Assembly (NCBI RefSeq): GCF_001439845.1 | Contig: NZ_JYLO01000002.1 | Coordinates: 248,001 to 312,000, forward strand | DNA length: 64,000 nt | Direction: 5' to 3' | Origin: Pseudomonas lactis | Lineage (GTDB): Bacteria; Pseudomonadota; Gammaproteobacteria; Pseudomonadales; Pseudomonadaceae | In this document: piece after piece, positions 6,965-15,299 of the stretch | How positions within the stretch are numbered: position 1 is the first letter of the stretch | Layout of the letters: the number at the start of each line of letters is the position of its first letter | Position numbers and translations under genes: made by a program | Notes under the pieces: model-generated | Seen by the model: the letters and a program-made list of their open reading frames with translations, nothing else | Told to the model about the DNA's origin: nothing | The model's database searches: none

Positions 6965-7666
6965 TCAAGCGGGTTTTTCTTCACCCAACCATCGGTAGGT
7001 AATGCCGCCGATCACCGCGCCGAGGATCGGCGCGAGCCAGAACAGCCACAATTGCTGCAGCGCCCAGCCGCCGACAATCAACGCAGGCCCCGTGCTGCGG
7101 GCTGGGTTGACCGAGGTGTTGGTGACCGGGATGGAGATCAGGTGGATCAGCGTCAGCCCCAGGCCAATGGCGATGGGCGCGAAGCCTGCCGGGGCTCGAC
7201 GGTCGGTGGCGCCAAGGATGATCAGCACGAACATCGCGGTCATCACCAGCTCACAAACAAAGCCTGCCGCCATGGAATAACCACCGGGCGAATGCTCGCC
7301 ATAGCCATTGCTTGCCAGCCCGGAGGCCAGTTCGAACCCAGGCTTGCCGCTGGCGATGAAGTACAGCAGTGCGGCGGCGATGGCGCCTCCGATCACTTGC
7401 GACACGATGTAGGCTGGCAACTCCTTGGCCGGGAACCTGCCGCCGACCACCAGCCCCACCGAGACGGCCGGGTTAAGGTGGCAGCCACTGATATGCCCGA
7501 TGGCAAACGCCATGGTCAGTACCGTGAGCCCGAAAGCCAGTGACACACCGAGCAGGCCGATGCCTACATTGGGGAACGCTGCGGCCAACACCGCACTCCC
7601 GCAGCCACCCAACACCAGCCAAAACGTACCCAGTCCTTCCGTTACGGAACGTTTGAACAGTGACAT
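6965..7666 (-). CDS. aqpZ: Aquaporin Z
   Basis: A 233-residue inner-membrane water channel. The two half-helix NPA motifs are seen: NPAVS at residues 65-69 and NPARS at 187-191, the latter with the conserved pore Arg190. Six hydrophobic spans surround them (for example [17 protein letters not shown] and [17 protein letters not shown]). The start at 7666 ([16 protein letters not shown]) is preferred over an in-frame GTG two codons upstream because AAGGAAG sits at the proper distance from the [15 protein letters not shown] favours a water-selective AqpZ over a glycerol facilitator. Confidence 0.95.
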   Translation of the reverse strand: MSLFKRSVTEGLGTFWLVLGGCGSAVLAAAFPNVGIGLLGVSLAFGLTVLTMAFAIGHISGCHLNPAVSVGLVVGGRFPAKELPAYIVSQVIGGAIAAALLYFIASGKPGFELASGLASNGYGEHSPGGYSMAAGFVCELVMTAMFVLIILGATDRRAPAGFAPIAIGLGLTLIHLISIPVTNTSVNPARSTGPALIVGGWALQQLWLFWLAPILGAVIGGITYRWLGEEKPA

Positions 7667-7841
7667 GAACACTTCCTTAGATTGCTCTATCTGATTAACG
7701 GTCTGTGTGGCTTCCCTGCCGCCTTAAATCAGGGCCCTCCTGGGGCCTGATTGCAGTACAGCAGGATTGTGTCGCAAGACCAGCCAGATAGAGAAAGCTG
7801 TCAGAATTGTTCGGAATTGAACGGCGGTTTACCCAACAAAA
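7667..7841. other. Intergenic space between aqpZ and the ABC exporter
   Basis: Space of 175 bases holding the aqpZ leader (minus strand) and the 3' side of the ABC exporter gene. It contains a partial inverted repeat, TCAGGGCCCTCCTGGGGCCTGA (7730-7751, given here as arms TCAGG/CCTGA), that may end exporter transcription or lie in the aqpZ promoter region. No T run follows on the minus strand. No further gene is visible. Confidence 0.4.
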
Positions 7842-9674
7842 TCAGTCTATACCGACAAATCCCCCGGTTTGATGCTGCCATAACCGCGAATAAAGCCCGC
7901 CGTATGCCAGCAACTCGGAATGGCTGCCGCTTTCGGCGATCTGGCCTTTTTCCAGCACCACCAGGCGGTCCATGCGTGCGATGGTCGACAACCGGTGTGC
8001 GATCGCAATCACCGTCTTGCCCTGCATCAGGGTTTCCAGGCTCTCCTGGATCGCCGCTTCCACTTCCGAGTCCAGCGCAGAGGTGGCTTCGTCCATGATC
8101 AGGATCGGCGCGTCCTTGAGCAGCACGCGGGCGATAGCGATACGCTGACGTTGCCCGCCGGAGAGTTTCACCCCGCGCTCACCCACATGGGCATCCAGCC
8201 CGGTGCGGCCCTCGGAGTCCGACAGCAGCGGGATGAACTCATCGGCGCGGGCCTTGTGCACCGCCGCCCACAGTTCTTCGTCAGTCGCGTCGGGCTTGCC
8301 ATACAGCAGGTTGTCGCGGATCGAGCGGTGCAGCAACGAGGTGTCTTGGGTGATCATGCCGATCTGTGCGCGCAGGCTTTCCTGGGCCACTTCGGCGATG
8401 TCCTGGCCGTCGATGAGGATGCGCCCGCCCTGCAGGTCGTAAAGGCGCAGCAGCAGGTTGACCAGCGTCGATTTGCCTGCGCCGGATGGGCCGATCAAGC
8501 CGATTTTTTCCCCGGCCTTGATCTCAAGGTTGAGGCCGCCAATGATTCCGCTCTTCTTGCCGTAGTGGAAGTCCACTTGCTCAAAGCGTACCTGGCCGTG
8601 GGGCACCGTCAGGCGCGGAGCGTTTTCACGATCGACCACGGCCAGTGGCTGGGCGATGGTTTTCAGGCCGTCCTGCACGATACCGATGTTTTCGAAGATG
8701 CCGTTGACCACCCACATGATCCAGCCGGACATGTTGACGATGCGGATCACCAGGCCGGTGGCCAGGGCAATTGCGCCCACGGAAATCAGCGACTGCGTCC
8801 ACAGCCACAGGGCCAGGCCAGTAGTGGTGACAATCAGCAGGCCGTTCAGAATACAGATCACGGTGTCCATGCTGGTGAGTACGCGGGCGGCCAGTTGGGT
8901 TTTTTCGGTCTGCTCGATGATCGCTTGCTTGGCGTATTCCTGTTCATTCTGCGTATGGGCGAACAGCTTCAAAGTGGTGATATTGGTATAGCCGTCGACA
9001 ATTCGGCCCATCAACTTGGAGCGCGCCTCCGAGGAGACCACTGAGCGTTCTTTCACGCGAGGTACGAAGTAACGCAGGGCCAGGCTGTAGCAAACGATCC
9101 AGGTGATCAGCGGAATCATCAGCCGCCAGTCAGCCTCGGCAAACAACACCAGGGCACTGATGGCGTAGATCGACACGTGCCAGATAGCCTCTGCGGTCGC
9201 CACCGCCGAGTCACGCAAGGAGTTGCCGGTTTGCATGATCCGCTGGGCGATGCGCCCGGCGAAATCGTTCTGGAAGAAATTCAGGCTCTGTTTGAGCACG
9301 TAGCTGTGGTTTTGCCAGCGAATCAGGCTGGTCATGCCAGGGTTGATGGTCTGGTGCACCAGCAAGTCATGCAGGCCGTTGAAGAGCGGGCGTAACAACA
9401 GGGCGACCACGGCCATCCAGATCAGCTCGGCGCTGTGGATCTGGAAGAAGTTCGCCGGCGGCGTGCCCTGGGCCAGGTCGATGATGCGGCTCAAGTAGCT
9501 GAACAACGCCACTTCGATAAGGGCGCCCACCAGCCCCACCACCAACAGCGCGGCAAAGCACGGCCACACCTGGCGCAGGTAATAGAGATAGAAGGGCAGG
9601 ACTTTTTCGGGAGGGGCCGCGCTGGGGGCGTCGCGGAAAATATCGATCAGCTGTTCAAAACGACGATAGAGCAT
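7842..9674 (-). CDS. ABC exporter, fused permease and ATPase (PA3228 type)
   Basis: A 610-residue half-transporter that should work as a homodimer. The membrane domain covers about residues 35-340. The nucleotide-binding domain follows: Walker A GPSGAGKST at 395-403, signature LSGGQ at 504-508, Walker B ILIMDEATSALD at 524-535 and switch His560. The start at 9674 (MLYRRFEQLIDIF) is the usual one for this family. The nearest good ribosome site, AAGGAG, is about 26 bases upstream, with a GC hairpin in between. It follows ppiA, the hydrolase and LysR on the same strand, as in PAO1. It belongs to the MsbA/multidrug type exporters. Substrate unknown. Confidence 0.88.
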   Translation of the reverse strand: MLYRRFEQLIDIFRDAPSAAPPEKVLPFYLYYLRQVWPCFAALLVVGLVGALIEVALFSYLSRIIDLAQGTPPANFFQIHSAELIWMAVVALLLRPLFNGLHDLLVHQTINPGMTSLIRWQNHSYVLKQSLNFFQNDFAGRIAQRIMQTGNSLRDSAVATAEAIWHVSIYAISALVLFAEADWRLMIPLITWIVCYSLALRYFVPRVKERSVVSSEARSKLMGRIVDGYTNITTLKLFAHTQNEQEYAKQAIIEQTEKTQLAARVLTSMDTVICILNGLLIVTTTGLALWLWTQSLISVGAIALATGLVIRIVNMSGWIMWVVNGIFENIGIVQDGLKTIAQPLAVVDRENAPRLTVPHGQVRFEQVDFHYGKKSGIIGGLNLEIKAGEKIGLIGPSGAGKSTLVNLLLRLYDLQGGRILIDGQDIAEVAQESLRAQIGMITQDTSLLHRSIRDNLLYGKPDATDEELWAAVHKARADEFIPLLSDSEGRTGLDAHVGERGVKLSGGQRQRIAIARVLLKDAPILIMDEATSALDSEVEAAIQESLETLMQGKTVIAIAHRLSTIARMDRLVVLEKGQIAESGSHSELLAYGGLYSRLWQHQTGGFVGID

Positions 9675-9756
9675 TAGGTTTGACGCCCGCCGGGCGGGCT
9701 CTCCTTTCAAGTGCGCGCGGTGCCGTGTGGGCACCACGCGAAGCTACCTGCAGACC

Positions 9757-10320
9757 TCAGTCGATGCGCTTGGCCGACTTGATCAACACAGGATCGATTG
9801 GCACGTTCTGCATGCCTTGTTTGGTGGTGGTCTGGGAGTTGACGATGATGTCGACGACGTCCATGCCCTTGACCACTTTGGCGAACACGGCATAACCGGC
9901 ATCGCGGCCCGGGTCGAGGAAGGCATTGTCAGCCACGTTGATGAAGAATTGGCTGGTGGCCGAGTTCGGGTTCGAGGTGCGGGCCATCGACAGCGTACCG
10001 CGCACGTTATGCAGGCCGTTGCTGGCCTCGTTCTTGATCGGTGCCTTCGTGTCTTTCTGTTGCATTTGCTGGGTGAAGCCGCCGCCCTGGACCATGAAGC
10101 CCGGGATCACGCGATGGAAAATCGTATTGGTGTAGAAGCCGCTGTCGACGTACTCAAGGAAGTTCTTGGTGCTGATCGGCGCCTTGACCGGGTCCAGTTC
10201 GATTTCAATCTGGCCGTTGGTGGTGTCGAGCAAAACATGTGGCGCCTTGGCCGGCTCAGCCGCCATCAGGTTGGCAGCGAACAAGGCGGAACCGGCAAAT
10301 AAGGCGATTTTTTTCAGCAT
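9757..10320 (-). CDS. ppiA: Peptidyl-prolyl cis-trans isomerase A (cyclophilin), periplasmic
   Basis: A 187-residue cyclophilin with a signal peptide ([20 protein letters not shown], cut after AAEP region, about residue 21). The catalytic fold is clear: [16 protein letters not shown] (active-site Arg in FHR), [20 protein letters not shown] and [15 protein letters not shown]. It assists folding of exported proteins in the periplasm. It lies 3 bases after the hydrolase gene and upstream of the ABC exporter on the same strand, matching PA3227. Confidence 0.94.
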   Translation of the reverse strand: MLKKIALFAGSALFAANLMAAEPAKAPHVLLDTTNGQIEIELDPVKAPISTKNFLEYVDSGFYTNTIFHRVIPGFMVQGGGFTQQMQQKDTKAPIKNEASNGLHNVRGTLSMARTSNPNSATSQFFINVADNAFLDPGRDAGYAVFAKVVKGMDVVDIIVNSQTTTKQGMQNVPIDPVLIKSAKRID

Positions 10321-10323
10321 GGG

Positions 10324-11127
10324 TCAGTGATCCTGGGTAGTGGTTTCGACGGTCTTTAGAAAATCGAGCAAGGTCGCGTTAAAGACCTCGGGTTGGTCCA
10401 AGGGCGTGGCATGGCGGGAATCTTCGATGACCACCAGTCGCGCATCGGGCAGCAGTTTTACATAGATTTCTTTCTGCGCCACGGGGGTGTAGTCATGGTC
10501 GGCGCTGATGACCAGGGTTGGACAGGTAATTCTCGACAGTTGTTCCTGTATGCCCCAGCCTACAATGGCGTCGAAGCTGGCGAGATAAGCACGTTTGTCG
10601 TTTCTTGCCCAGCGTTCGGCCATCTTGCGGCGCAGGTCGGCCTGCTCAGGTTTGGGGAACAGCCGATCGCCCAGGGCCTTGCCGATGGTGCCCAGGCTGA
10701 GCACGCGGGCCAGGGTCCAGCGTTTGGCCCACTGCCAATAGTCATCGGCACTGCGCACCTTGACCTCAGGCGCGCTGTTGACGATGCACAGGCTCTTGAC
10801 CCGCAGGGGTTCATCCACTGCCAGTTGGAAGGCGATCATGCCGCCCATGGATAAACCCACCACGTGGGCCGCTGGCAGGTCGAGGTGTTCGATCAGGGCG
10901 ATCAGGTCGAAGGTAAACCCCTTGATGCTGTAGCGCTCCCGGGGTTTGTCCGAGCGACCATGGCCGCGCACGTCAACTACGATCAGGCGGTAGTGTCGGG
11001 CGAGTACCGGTACTTGCAGTTCCCAATCCTGGCTGCTGGAGCCCAGGCCGTGGATCAGGACCAGCGGGTTGCCATGGCCATACTCTTCGTAATGCAGGCT
11101 GCAGCCTTCATGGTCGAACCAGGCCAT
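10324..11127 (-). CDS. Alpha/beta hydrolase (PA3226 type)
   Basis: A 267-residue cytoplasmic serine hydrolase. The oxyanion segment HGLGSSSQDW is near residue 26, the nucleophile elbow GLSMGG places Ser at 93, the acid is probably in SADHDYTP near 217, and the catalytic His is in DSRHATPLDQP near 244. The closest general type is the lactonase/haloperoxidase-like esterases; the natural substrate is unknown. It overlaps nothing, but only 3 bases separate it from ppiA, so the two are probably cotranscribed, with the LysR gene 14 bases upstream. Confidence 0.85.
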   Translation of the reverse strand: MAWFDHEGCSLHYEEYGHGNPLVLIHGLGSSSQDWELQVPVLARHYRLIVVDVRGHGRSDKPRERYSIKGFTFDLIALIEHLDLPAAHVVGLSMGGMIAFQLAVDEPLRVKSLCIVNSAPEVKVRSADDYWQWAKRWTLARVLSLGTIGKALGDRLFPKPEQADLRRKMAERWARNDKRAYLASFDAIVGWGIQEQLSRITCPTLVISADHDYTPVAQKEIYVKLLPDARLVVIEDSRHATPLDQPEVFNATLLDFLKTVETTTQDH

Positions 11128-11141
11128 GGGTGAACTCCGTT

Positions 11142-12065
11142 TCAGGCTTGTTGGGGGGCGGCAAAGGGCGCGTCCAGGGGAGCGGTGTCAAAGGTGCGCA
11201 GCAATTCCACAAGGATCTGCGTGGCGGGCCCCAAGGGTTTGTCTTTGTTGGAGTACAGGTAAAACGTCGGGTTGCGACTGCCGCCTTTTTCCAGGGGAAG
11301 CTGCTTGAGCACGCCTTCCTTGAGTTCGCGCTCGATCATGTGCCGGGGCAGCCAGGCAAAGCCCAGGCCGCTGCCGACGAAGGTGGCGGCGGTAGCGAGG
11401 CTGCCGACGGTCCAGCGCTGTTCGGCGCCGAGCCAGCCGACGTCGCGCGGTTGCTGGCGGCCGGAGTCGCGGATCACCACCTGCATCTGGCTCTCCAGGT
11501 CATGGAAACTCAGCTCACGGTTGAGGCGATGCAGCGAGTGATCGGGGTGAGCCACGGCGACGAACTCCACATCGCTCATTTCCGTGCCCAGGTAGCCGGG
11601 GATGATAAACCCGCAAATGGCCAGGTCCGCCATGCCGTCGAGCAGCAACTCTTCGACGCCGGACAGCACCTCTTCGCGCAGGCGCACCCGGCAGCCACGG
11701 CTTTGCGGCATAAAGGCGGTCAACGCGCGAACCAGACGGGCGCTGGGGTAGGCGGCGTCCACCACCAGGCGCACTTCGGCTTCCCAGCCCTGTTCCATGT
11801 GATGGGCGAGGTCTTCCAGCTGGCTGGCGTTTTTCACCAGTTGGCGGGAGCGGCGCAGCAGCACCTCACCGGCCTCGGTCAGCACCGCTTTGCGCCCGTC
11901 GATGCGCAGCAGCGGGACGCCGAGTTGGTCCTGCATGCGCGCCACGGTGTAGCTCACCGAAGATTGCGAACGGTGCAGCGCTTCGGCGGCTTGGGCGAAG
12001 CCGCCATGGTCGACCACGGCTTGCAAGGTGCGCCATTGATCGAGGGTAACGCGGGGCGCTTTCAA
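11142..12065 (-). CDS. LysR family transcriptional regulator (PA3225 type)
   Basis: A 307-residue LTTR. The N-terminal winged helix-turn-helix covers residues 5-65 (LDQWRTLQAVVDHGGFAQAA, EALHRSQSSVSYTVARMQDQ). The effector-binding domain follows from about residue 92. It is divergent from the gene for a small secreted protein and azoR, and is upstream of the hydrolase-ppiA-ABC genes on its own strand, so it could control either side. Gene order matches PA3228-PA3223. From memory, PA3225 in P. aeruginosa has been linked to multidrug efflux repression; no evidence for that is visible here. Confidence 0.9.
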   Translation of the reverse strand: MKAPRVTLDQWRTLQAVVDHGGFAQAAEALHRSQSSVSYTVARMQDQLGVPLLRIDGRKAVLTEAGEVLLRRSRQLVKNASQLEDLAHHMEQGWEAEVRLVVDAAYPSARLVRALTAFMPQSRGCRVRLREEVLSGVEELLLDGMADLAICGFIIPGYLGTEMSDVEFVAVAHPDHSLHRLNRELSFHDLESQMQVVIRDSGRQQPRDVGWLGAEQRWTVGSLATAATFVGSGLGFAWLPRHMIERELKEGVLKQLPLEKGGSRNPTFYLYSNKDKPLGPATQILVELLRTFDTAPLDAPFAAPQQA

Positions 12066-12114
12066 GATGAGCTCCTCTTGTCCTAAGCTGGCGGTCCTTA
12101 TTGGAGACTGCCGA

Positions 12115-12429
12115 ATGAGAAAATTGTGTTGTGTGTTGCTGGCGCTGCTGCCGATGAGCGCGTTTGCCTATCCTATCGACGTGACGAAAAAGATCGATGG
12201 CGTCAGCATTGATTACACCGCGTCCGATGTGGACGCAGACATCAGTTCGATTCAGCTAAGCAACTACGGCATCCGGGATGCTGTGTGTTCGGTAATCTTC
12301 ACCAATGGCCCGGAATCGCCACGCCGCCGCACCGTGACCGTGCCAGCCGGCAAAAGCACCAACACCACGGTCAAGTTCAATCGCTCCATCATCAAGATGC
12401 GTATTGCCCTGAACTGCGCGCCAAAATAA
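12115..12429 (+). CDS. Small secreted protein of unknown function (PA3224 position)
   Basis: A 104-residue protein. A signal peptide, MRKLCCVLLALLPMSAFAY, is followed by about 85 mature residues predicted to be mostly beta (VDADISSIQLSNYGIRDAVC, RRRTVTVPAGKSTNTTVKF). Two cysteines (DAVCSV and LNCAPK) could form a disulphide in the periplasm. The ATG at 12115 is chosen because GGAG lies 9 bases upstream and the signal peptide starts there. The frame is open further upstream into the LysR gene without support. Such proteins are often mislabelled as 3-phosphoglycerate kinase; nothing in the sequence supports that. It lies between a divergent LysR gene and azoR. Confidence 0.75.
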   Translation: MRKLCCVLLALLPMSAFAYPIDVTKKIDGVSIDYTASDVDADISSIQLSNYGIRDAVCSVIFTNGPESPRRRTVTVPAGKSTNTTVKFNRSIIKMRIALNCAPK

Positions 12430-12580
12430 AGCAGCAGCGGAGCATGCCCACAGGAATACTCCGCATATAAACAAATTTCTAGATGGGTTGTAGCAGTTTT
12501 TTGCGCTTTTTTATCGAATGGGCCCTGGCTAACCTTCTCTCCATCGACTTACAGCAATTACCGATGGAGCCTACGAAGCC
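12430..12580 (+). promoter_or_regulatory. azoR leader with inverted repeat next to the ribosome site
   Basis: Space of 151 bases. The inverted repeat TCCATCG/CGATGGA (12540-12568, spacer 15) overlaps the GGAG ribosome site of azoR, 11 bases before its ATG. Upstream is an AT-rich tract (GCATATAAACAAATTTCTAG near 12463-12482) that probably contains the promoter. A LysR-type operator is plausible but not recognised. Confidence 0.35.
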
Positions 12581-13180
12581 ATGTCCAATGTTCTGATCAT
12601 CGAAAGCAGTGCGCGCCAGCAGGATTCCATTTCCCGCCAGCTCACCCAACAGTTCATCAGCCAATGGCAAGTCGCCCATCCGGCAGACCACATCACCGTG
12701 CGCGACGTTGCGCTCAATCCGGTCCCCCACCTGGATGCCAACCTGCTGGGTGGCTGGATGAAGCCGGCGGAGCAGCGTAACGACGACGAACAGGTATCCC
12801 TGGACCGCTCCAACGAGTTGACTGACGAATTGCTGGCCGCCGACGTGTTGGTGATGGGCGCGCCGATGTACAACTTCGCCATTCCGAGCACCCTTAAAGC
12901 CTGGCTGGATCACGTGTTGCGGGCCGGTGTGACCTTCAAATACACCGCCACCGGGCCTCAGGGGCTGTTGACCGGCAAGCGCGCTATCGTGCTTACCGCA
13001 CGCGGTGGTATCCACACCGGCGCCACCTCGGATCATCAGGAACCGTACCTGCGCCAGGTCATGGCATTTATCGGCATTCATGACGTTACCTTCATTCACG
13101 CCGAAGGCGTCAACCTGGGCGGCGACTTCCAGGAGAAGGGCGTCAATCACGCCAAGGCACTGCTGGCCCAGGTGGCCTGA
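12581..13180 (+). CDS. azoR: FMN-dependent NADH:quinone/azo reductase (AzoR, azoR3 type)
   Basis: A 199-residue flavodoxin-fold enzyme. The FMN phosphate loop is near ESSARQQDSISRQLT (residues 8-22), with the FMN-binding PMYNFAIPSTLKAWLDHVLR at about 98-117 and LTARGGIHTG near 143. Family members reduce quinones and azo compounds with NADH in the cytoplasm and protect from electrophile stress. The position next to the PA3225- and PA3224-type genes matches azoR3 (PA3223). It is followed by a stretch with a strong terminator. Confidence 0.93.
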   Translation: MSNVLIIESSARQQDSISRQLTQQFISQWQVAHPADHITVRDVALNPVPHLDANLLGGWMKPAEQRNDDEQVSLDRSNELTDELLAADVLVMGAPMYNFAIPSTLKAWLDHVLRAGVTFKYTATGPQGLLTGKRAIVLTARGGIHTGATSDHQEPYLRQVMAFIGIHDVTFIHAEGVNLGGDFQEKGVNHAKALLAQVA

Positions 13181-13223
13181 GGCGTTAATCGTCAGATAAT
13201 CCCGTGCTGCTTATATAGCCCCA

Positions 13224-13321
13224 CGCAAACCCTTCAAGTACGCGTATCGAACCTCCCTTTGCACTTTTTGCTCCTGAGTGCTCCTGCCCGACTGCCGCTT
13301 TAGCGAGGTCGGGTTTTTTTT
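13224..13321 (+). ncRNA. Candidate small RNA or mRNA leader of about 98 nt
   Basis: Between azoR and the EamA gene is a stretch with a -10-like TATATA at 13212-13217 and a strong intrinsic terminator at 13287-13321. If transcription starts about 13224, a compact RNA would result that ends in the hairpin. Its 5' half is pyrimidine-rich and unstructured (CAAACCCTTCAAGTACGCG, GAACCTCCCTTTGCAC), like a seed region of an Hfq-dependent sRNA. No good -35 is seen. It could equally be just the end of the azoR transcript, or an attenuator ahead of the EamA permease, which starts 63 bases later. Confidence 0.35.
13287..13321 (+). terminator. Rho-independent terminator after azoR
   Basis: The stem CCCGAC/GTCGGG encloses a second stem CGC-TTTA-GCG and is followed by eight T. 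It is the clearest single-direction terminator in the window. Confidence 0.9.
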
Positions 13322-13383
13322 GCGCCGAGTTTCCTCAAAACCCAAAAAGCTTTACTGTCGCGCCCATTCGAAACGAGGCGCGC

Positions 13384-14253
13384 ATGGGCTATCTACTGGT
13401 TGTCACCCTGATTCAGGCATTTTCCTTCAGCTTGATCGGCGAATACCTCGCCGGTCACGTCGACAGCTACTTTGCCGTGCTGGTGCGCGTGGTGCTGGCC
13501 GGGCTGATCTTTATTCCTTTGACGCGCTGGCGCTCGGTGGAGCCCGCGTTCATGCGCGGCATGTTGGTGATCGGCGCATTGCAGTTCGGCGTGACCTACG
13601 TCTGCCTGTACCTGAGCTTTCGTGTGCTCACGGTGCCGGAAGTGCTGCTGTTCACCATCCTCACACCGCTGCATGTGACGCTGATCGAGGACGCGCTTAA
13701 TCGCCGCTTCAATCCCTGGGCGCTGGTGGCGGCCTTGGTGGCGGTGGGTGGTGCGGCGGTGATTCGTTTCGATCAGATCACCCCGCACTTTTTGATGGGC
13801 TTCTTGCTGCTGCAATTGGCCAACTTCACCTACGCCGCCGGGCAAGTCATGTACAAGCACCTGGTGGCGCGTTATCCCAGTGACCAGCCGCACTTTCGGC
13901 GTTTCGGTTATTTCTACCTGGGCGCCTTGTTGGTGGTGTTGCCGGCGTTCCTGCTGTTCGGCAAAGCTGACTTCCTGCCGCAAGCGCCGCTGCAATGGGG
14001 TGTGCTGGTGTTCCTCGGGTTGGTCAGCACCGCGCTGGGCATGTACTGGTGGAACAAGGGCGCCTGCCTGGTCAATGGCGGCACCCTGGCGGTGATGAAC
14101 AACCTGCATGTGCCGGTGGGGCTGTTGCTGAACCTGTTGATCTGGAACCAGCACGAACCGCTGGGCCGTTTGGCCCTGGGCGGTCTGGTGATTCTGGGGG
14201 CGGTGTGGATCAGCCGGCTGGGTGTGCGTCGGGCGGTGCCGTCGCCATTGTGA
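13384..14253 (+). CDS. EamA/DMT family permease (carboxylate/amino acid/amine transporter type)
   Basis: A 289-residue inner-membrane protein with two EamA repeats (about residues 3-130 and 140-280) and ten hydrophobic segments, such as LLVVTLIQAFSFSLIGEYLA and LGMYWWNKGACLVNGGTLAVM. E. coli YigM/YedA-like proteins are relatives. The substrate is unknown and export of a metabolite is the usual role. It begins 63 bases after a terminator. Its last 44 bases overlap the end of the convergent oxidoreductase gene. Confidence 0.85.
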   Translation: MGYLLVVTLIQAFSFSLIGEYLAGHVDSYFAVLVRVVLAGLIFIPLTRWRSVEPAFMRGMLVIGALQFGVTYVCLYLSFRVLTVPEVLLFTILTPLHVTLIEDALNRRFNPWALVAALVAVGGAAVIRFDQITPHFLMGFLLLQLANFTYAAGQVMYKHLVARYPSDQPHFRRFGYFYLGALLVVLPAFLLFGKADFLPQAPLQWGVLVFLGLVSTALGMYWWNKGACLVNGGTLAVMNNLHVPVGLLLNLLIWNQHEPLGRLALGGLVILGAVWISRLGVRRAVPSPL

Positions 14254-15238
14254 TCACCACCTTGCCTTTGGCGCGGCCTTGTTCGACATAGTCCAGGGCG
14301 GCAGCTGTGGATTCGAAAGGAAAGGTACGGTCGATGACCGGCCGGATAATCCCGGACTCGACCAGCGCGGTGATTTCATCCAGTTGGGCGCCGCTGGCAC
14401 GCATGAACACAAAGTCATAGCTCACGCCTTGCTTGCGTGCTTTCCTGCGGATACCGCTGCTCAACAGGCCCATGACCAGGCCCAATACCCATGGCAGCTT
14501 CTGGGCACGGGCGAAGGCGGGCGTCGGCGGCCCGGAGATGGAGATGAGTTGACCGCCGGGCTTGAGAATCTTCAGTGACTTGGCCAGCGCATCCGGGCCC
14601 AGGCTGTTGAGCACCACATCGTAGTCTTGCAGCACGGCCTCGAAGGCTTGCTGTTTATAGTCGATCACCACATCCGCGCCTAACGCCTTGACCCACTCCA
14701 CATTGGCGGTGCTGGTGGTGGTCGCAACGAAGGCGCCCAAATGCTTGGCCAACTGGATAGCGATACTGCCCACTCCGCCTGAGCCCGCATGAATGAACAC
14801 CTTCTGGCCTTTCTTCAGCTTCGCGGTTTCCACCAGCACCTGCCACGCCGTCAGCGCGACCAGGGGCAGGGAGGCGGCTTGCTCCATGTTGATATTCGCG
14901 GGTTTGCGCGCCAGTGCGTCTTCGTGCACAGCAATCAACTCGGCGAAGGTGCCGATACGCTGCTGAGGCGGGCGGGCGTAGACTTCGTCCCCCGGCTTGA
15001 AGCGTCGTACCGCAGCGCCGACGCTGAGCACCACGCCGGCCAGGTCATTGCCCAGTGTCAACGGCAACGCATACGGTAGGACCAGTTTGAATTCGCCTTT
15101 GGCGATCTTTGCATCCAGCACATTGACACTGCTGGCTCGCACCTGAACCAGCACGTCGTGCTCACCCACGATAGGCGCGGGGGCCTCGATGAGGCGGCCG
15201 GGCTGTTTGCCGTACCGTTCGATGGAAAATGCCTTCAT
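14210..15238 (-). CDS. MDR-family NADPH:quinone oxidoreductase / zinc-independent alcohol dehydrogenase
   Basis: A 342-residue medium-chain dehydrogenase/reductase. A GroES-like N-terminal part contains LPLTLGNDLAGVVLSVG; a Rossmann domain contains the nucleotide loop AGSGGVGSIAIQLAK near residue 151. The cysteines of the catalytic zinc site are absent, so it is the quinone-oxidoreductase type. It follows the SDR gene by 61 bases on the same strand and is probably cotranscribed with it under the divergent TetR regulator. It may reduce reactive carbonyls or quinones. It converges on and overlaps the EamA gene by 44 bases. Confidence 0.88.
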   Translation of the reverse strand: MKAFSIERYGKQPGRLIEAPAPIVGEHDVLVQVRASSVNVLDAKIAKGEFKLVLPYALPLTLGNDLAGVVLSVGAAVRRFKPGDEVYARPPQQRIGTFAELIAVHEDALARKPANINMEQAASLPLVALTAWQVLVETAKLKKGQKVFIHAGSGGVGSIAIQLAKHLGAFVATTTSTANVEWVKALGADVVIDYKQQAFEAVLQDYDVVLNSLGPDALAKSLKILKPGGQLISISGPPTPAFARAQKLPWVLGLVMGLLSSGIRRKARKQGVSYDFVFMRASGAQLDEITALVESGIIRPVIDRTFPFESTAAALDYVEQGRAKGKVVITMATAPPDAHPAG

Positions 15239-15299
15239 GGTTCAATGCTCGTTGCTTGGCTGAGAAGGGCAGGCGCGGAGCACGCCTGCTACCGGTTGA

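Noticed and set aside
12115..12429. 3-phosphoglycerate kinase
   Set aside because: That label is often copied onto such small proteins. A 104-residue secreted protein cannot be that kinase.
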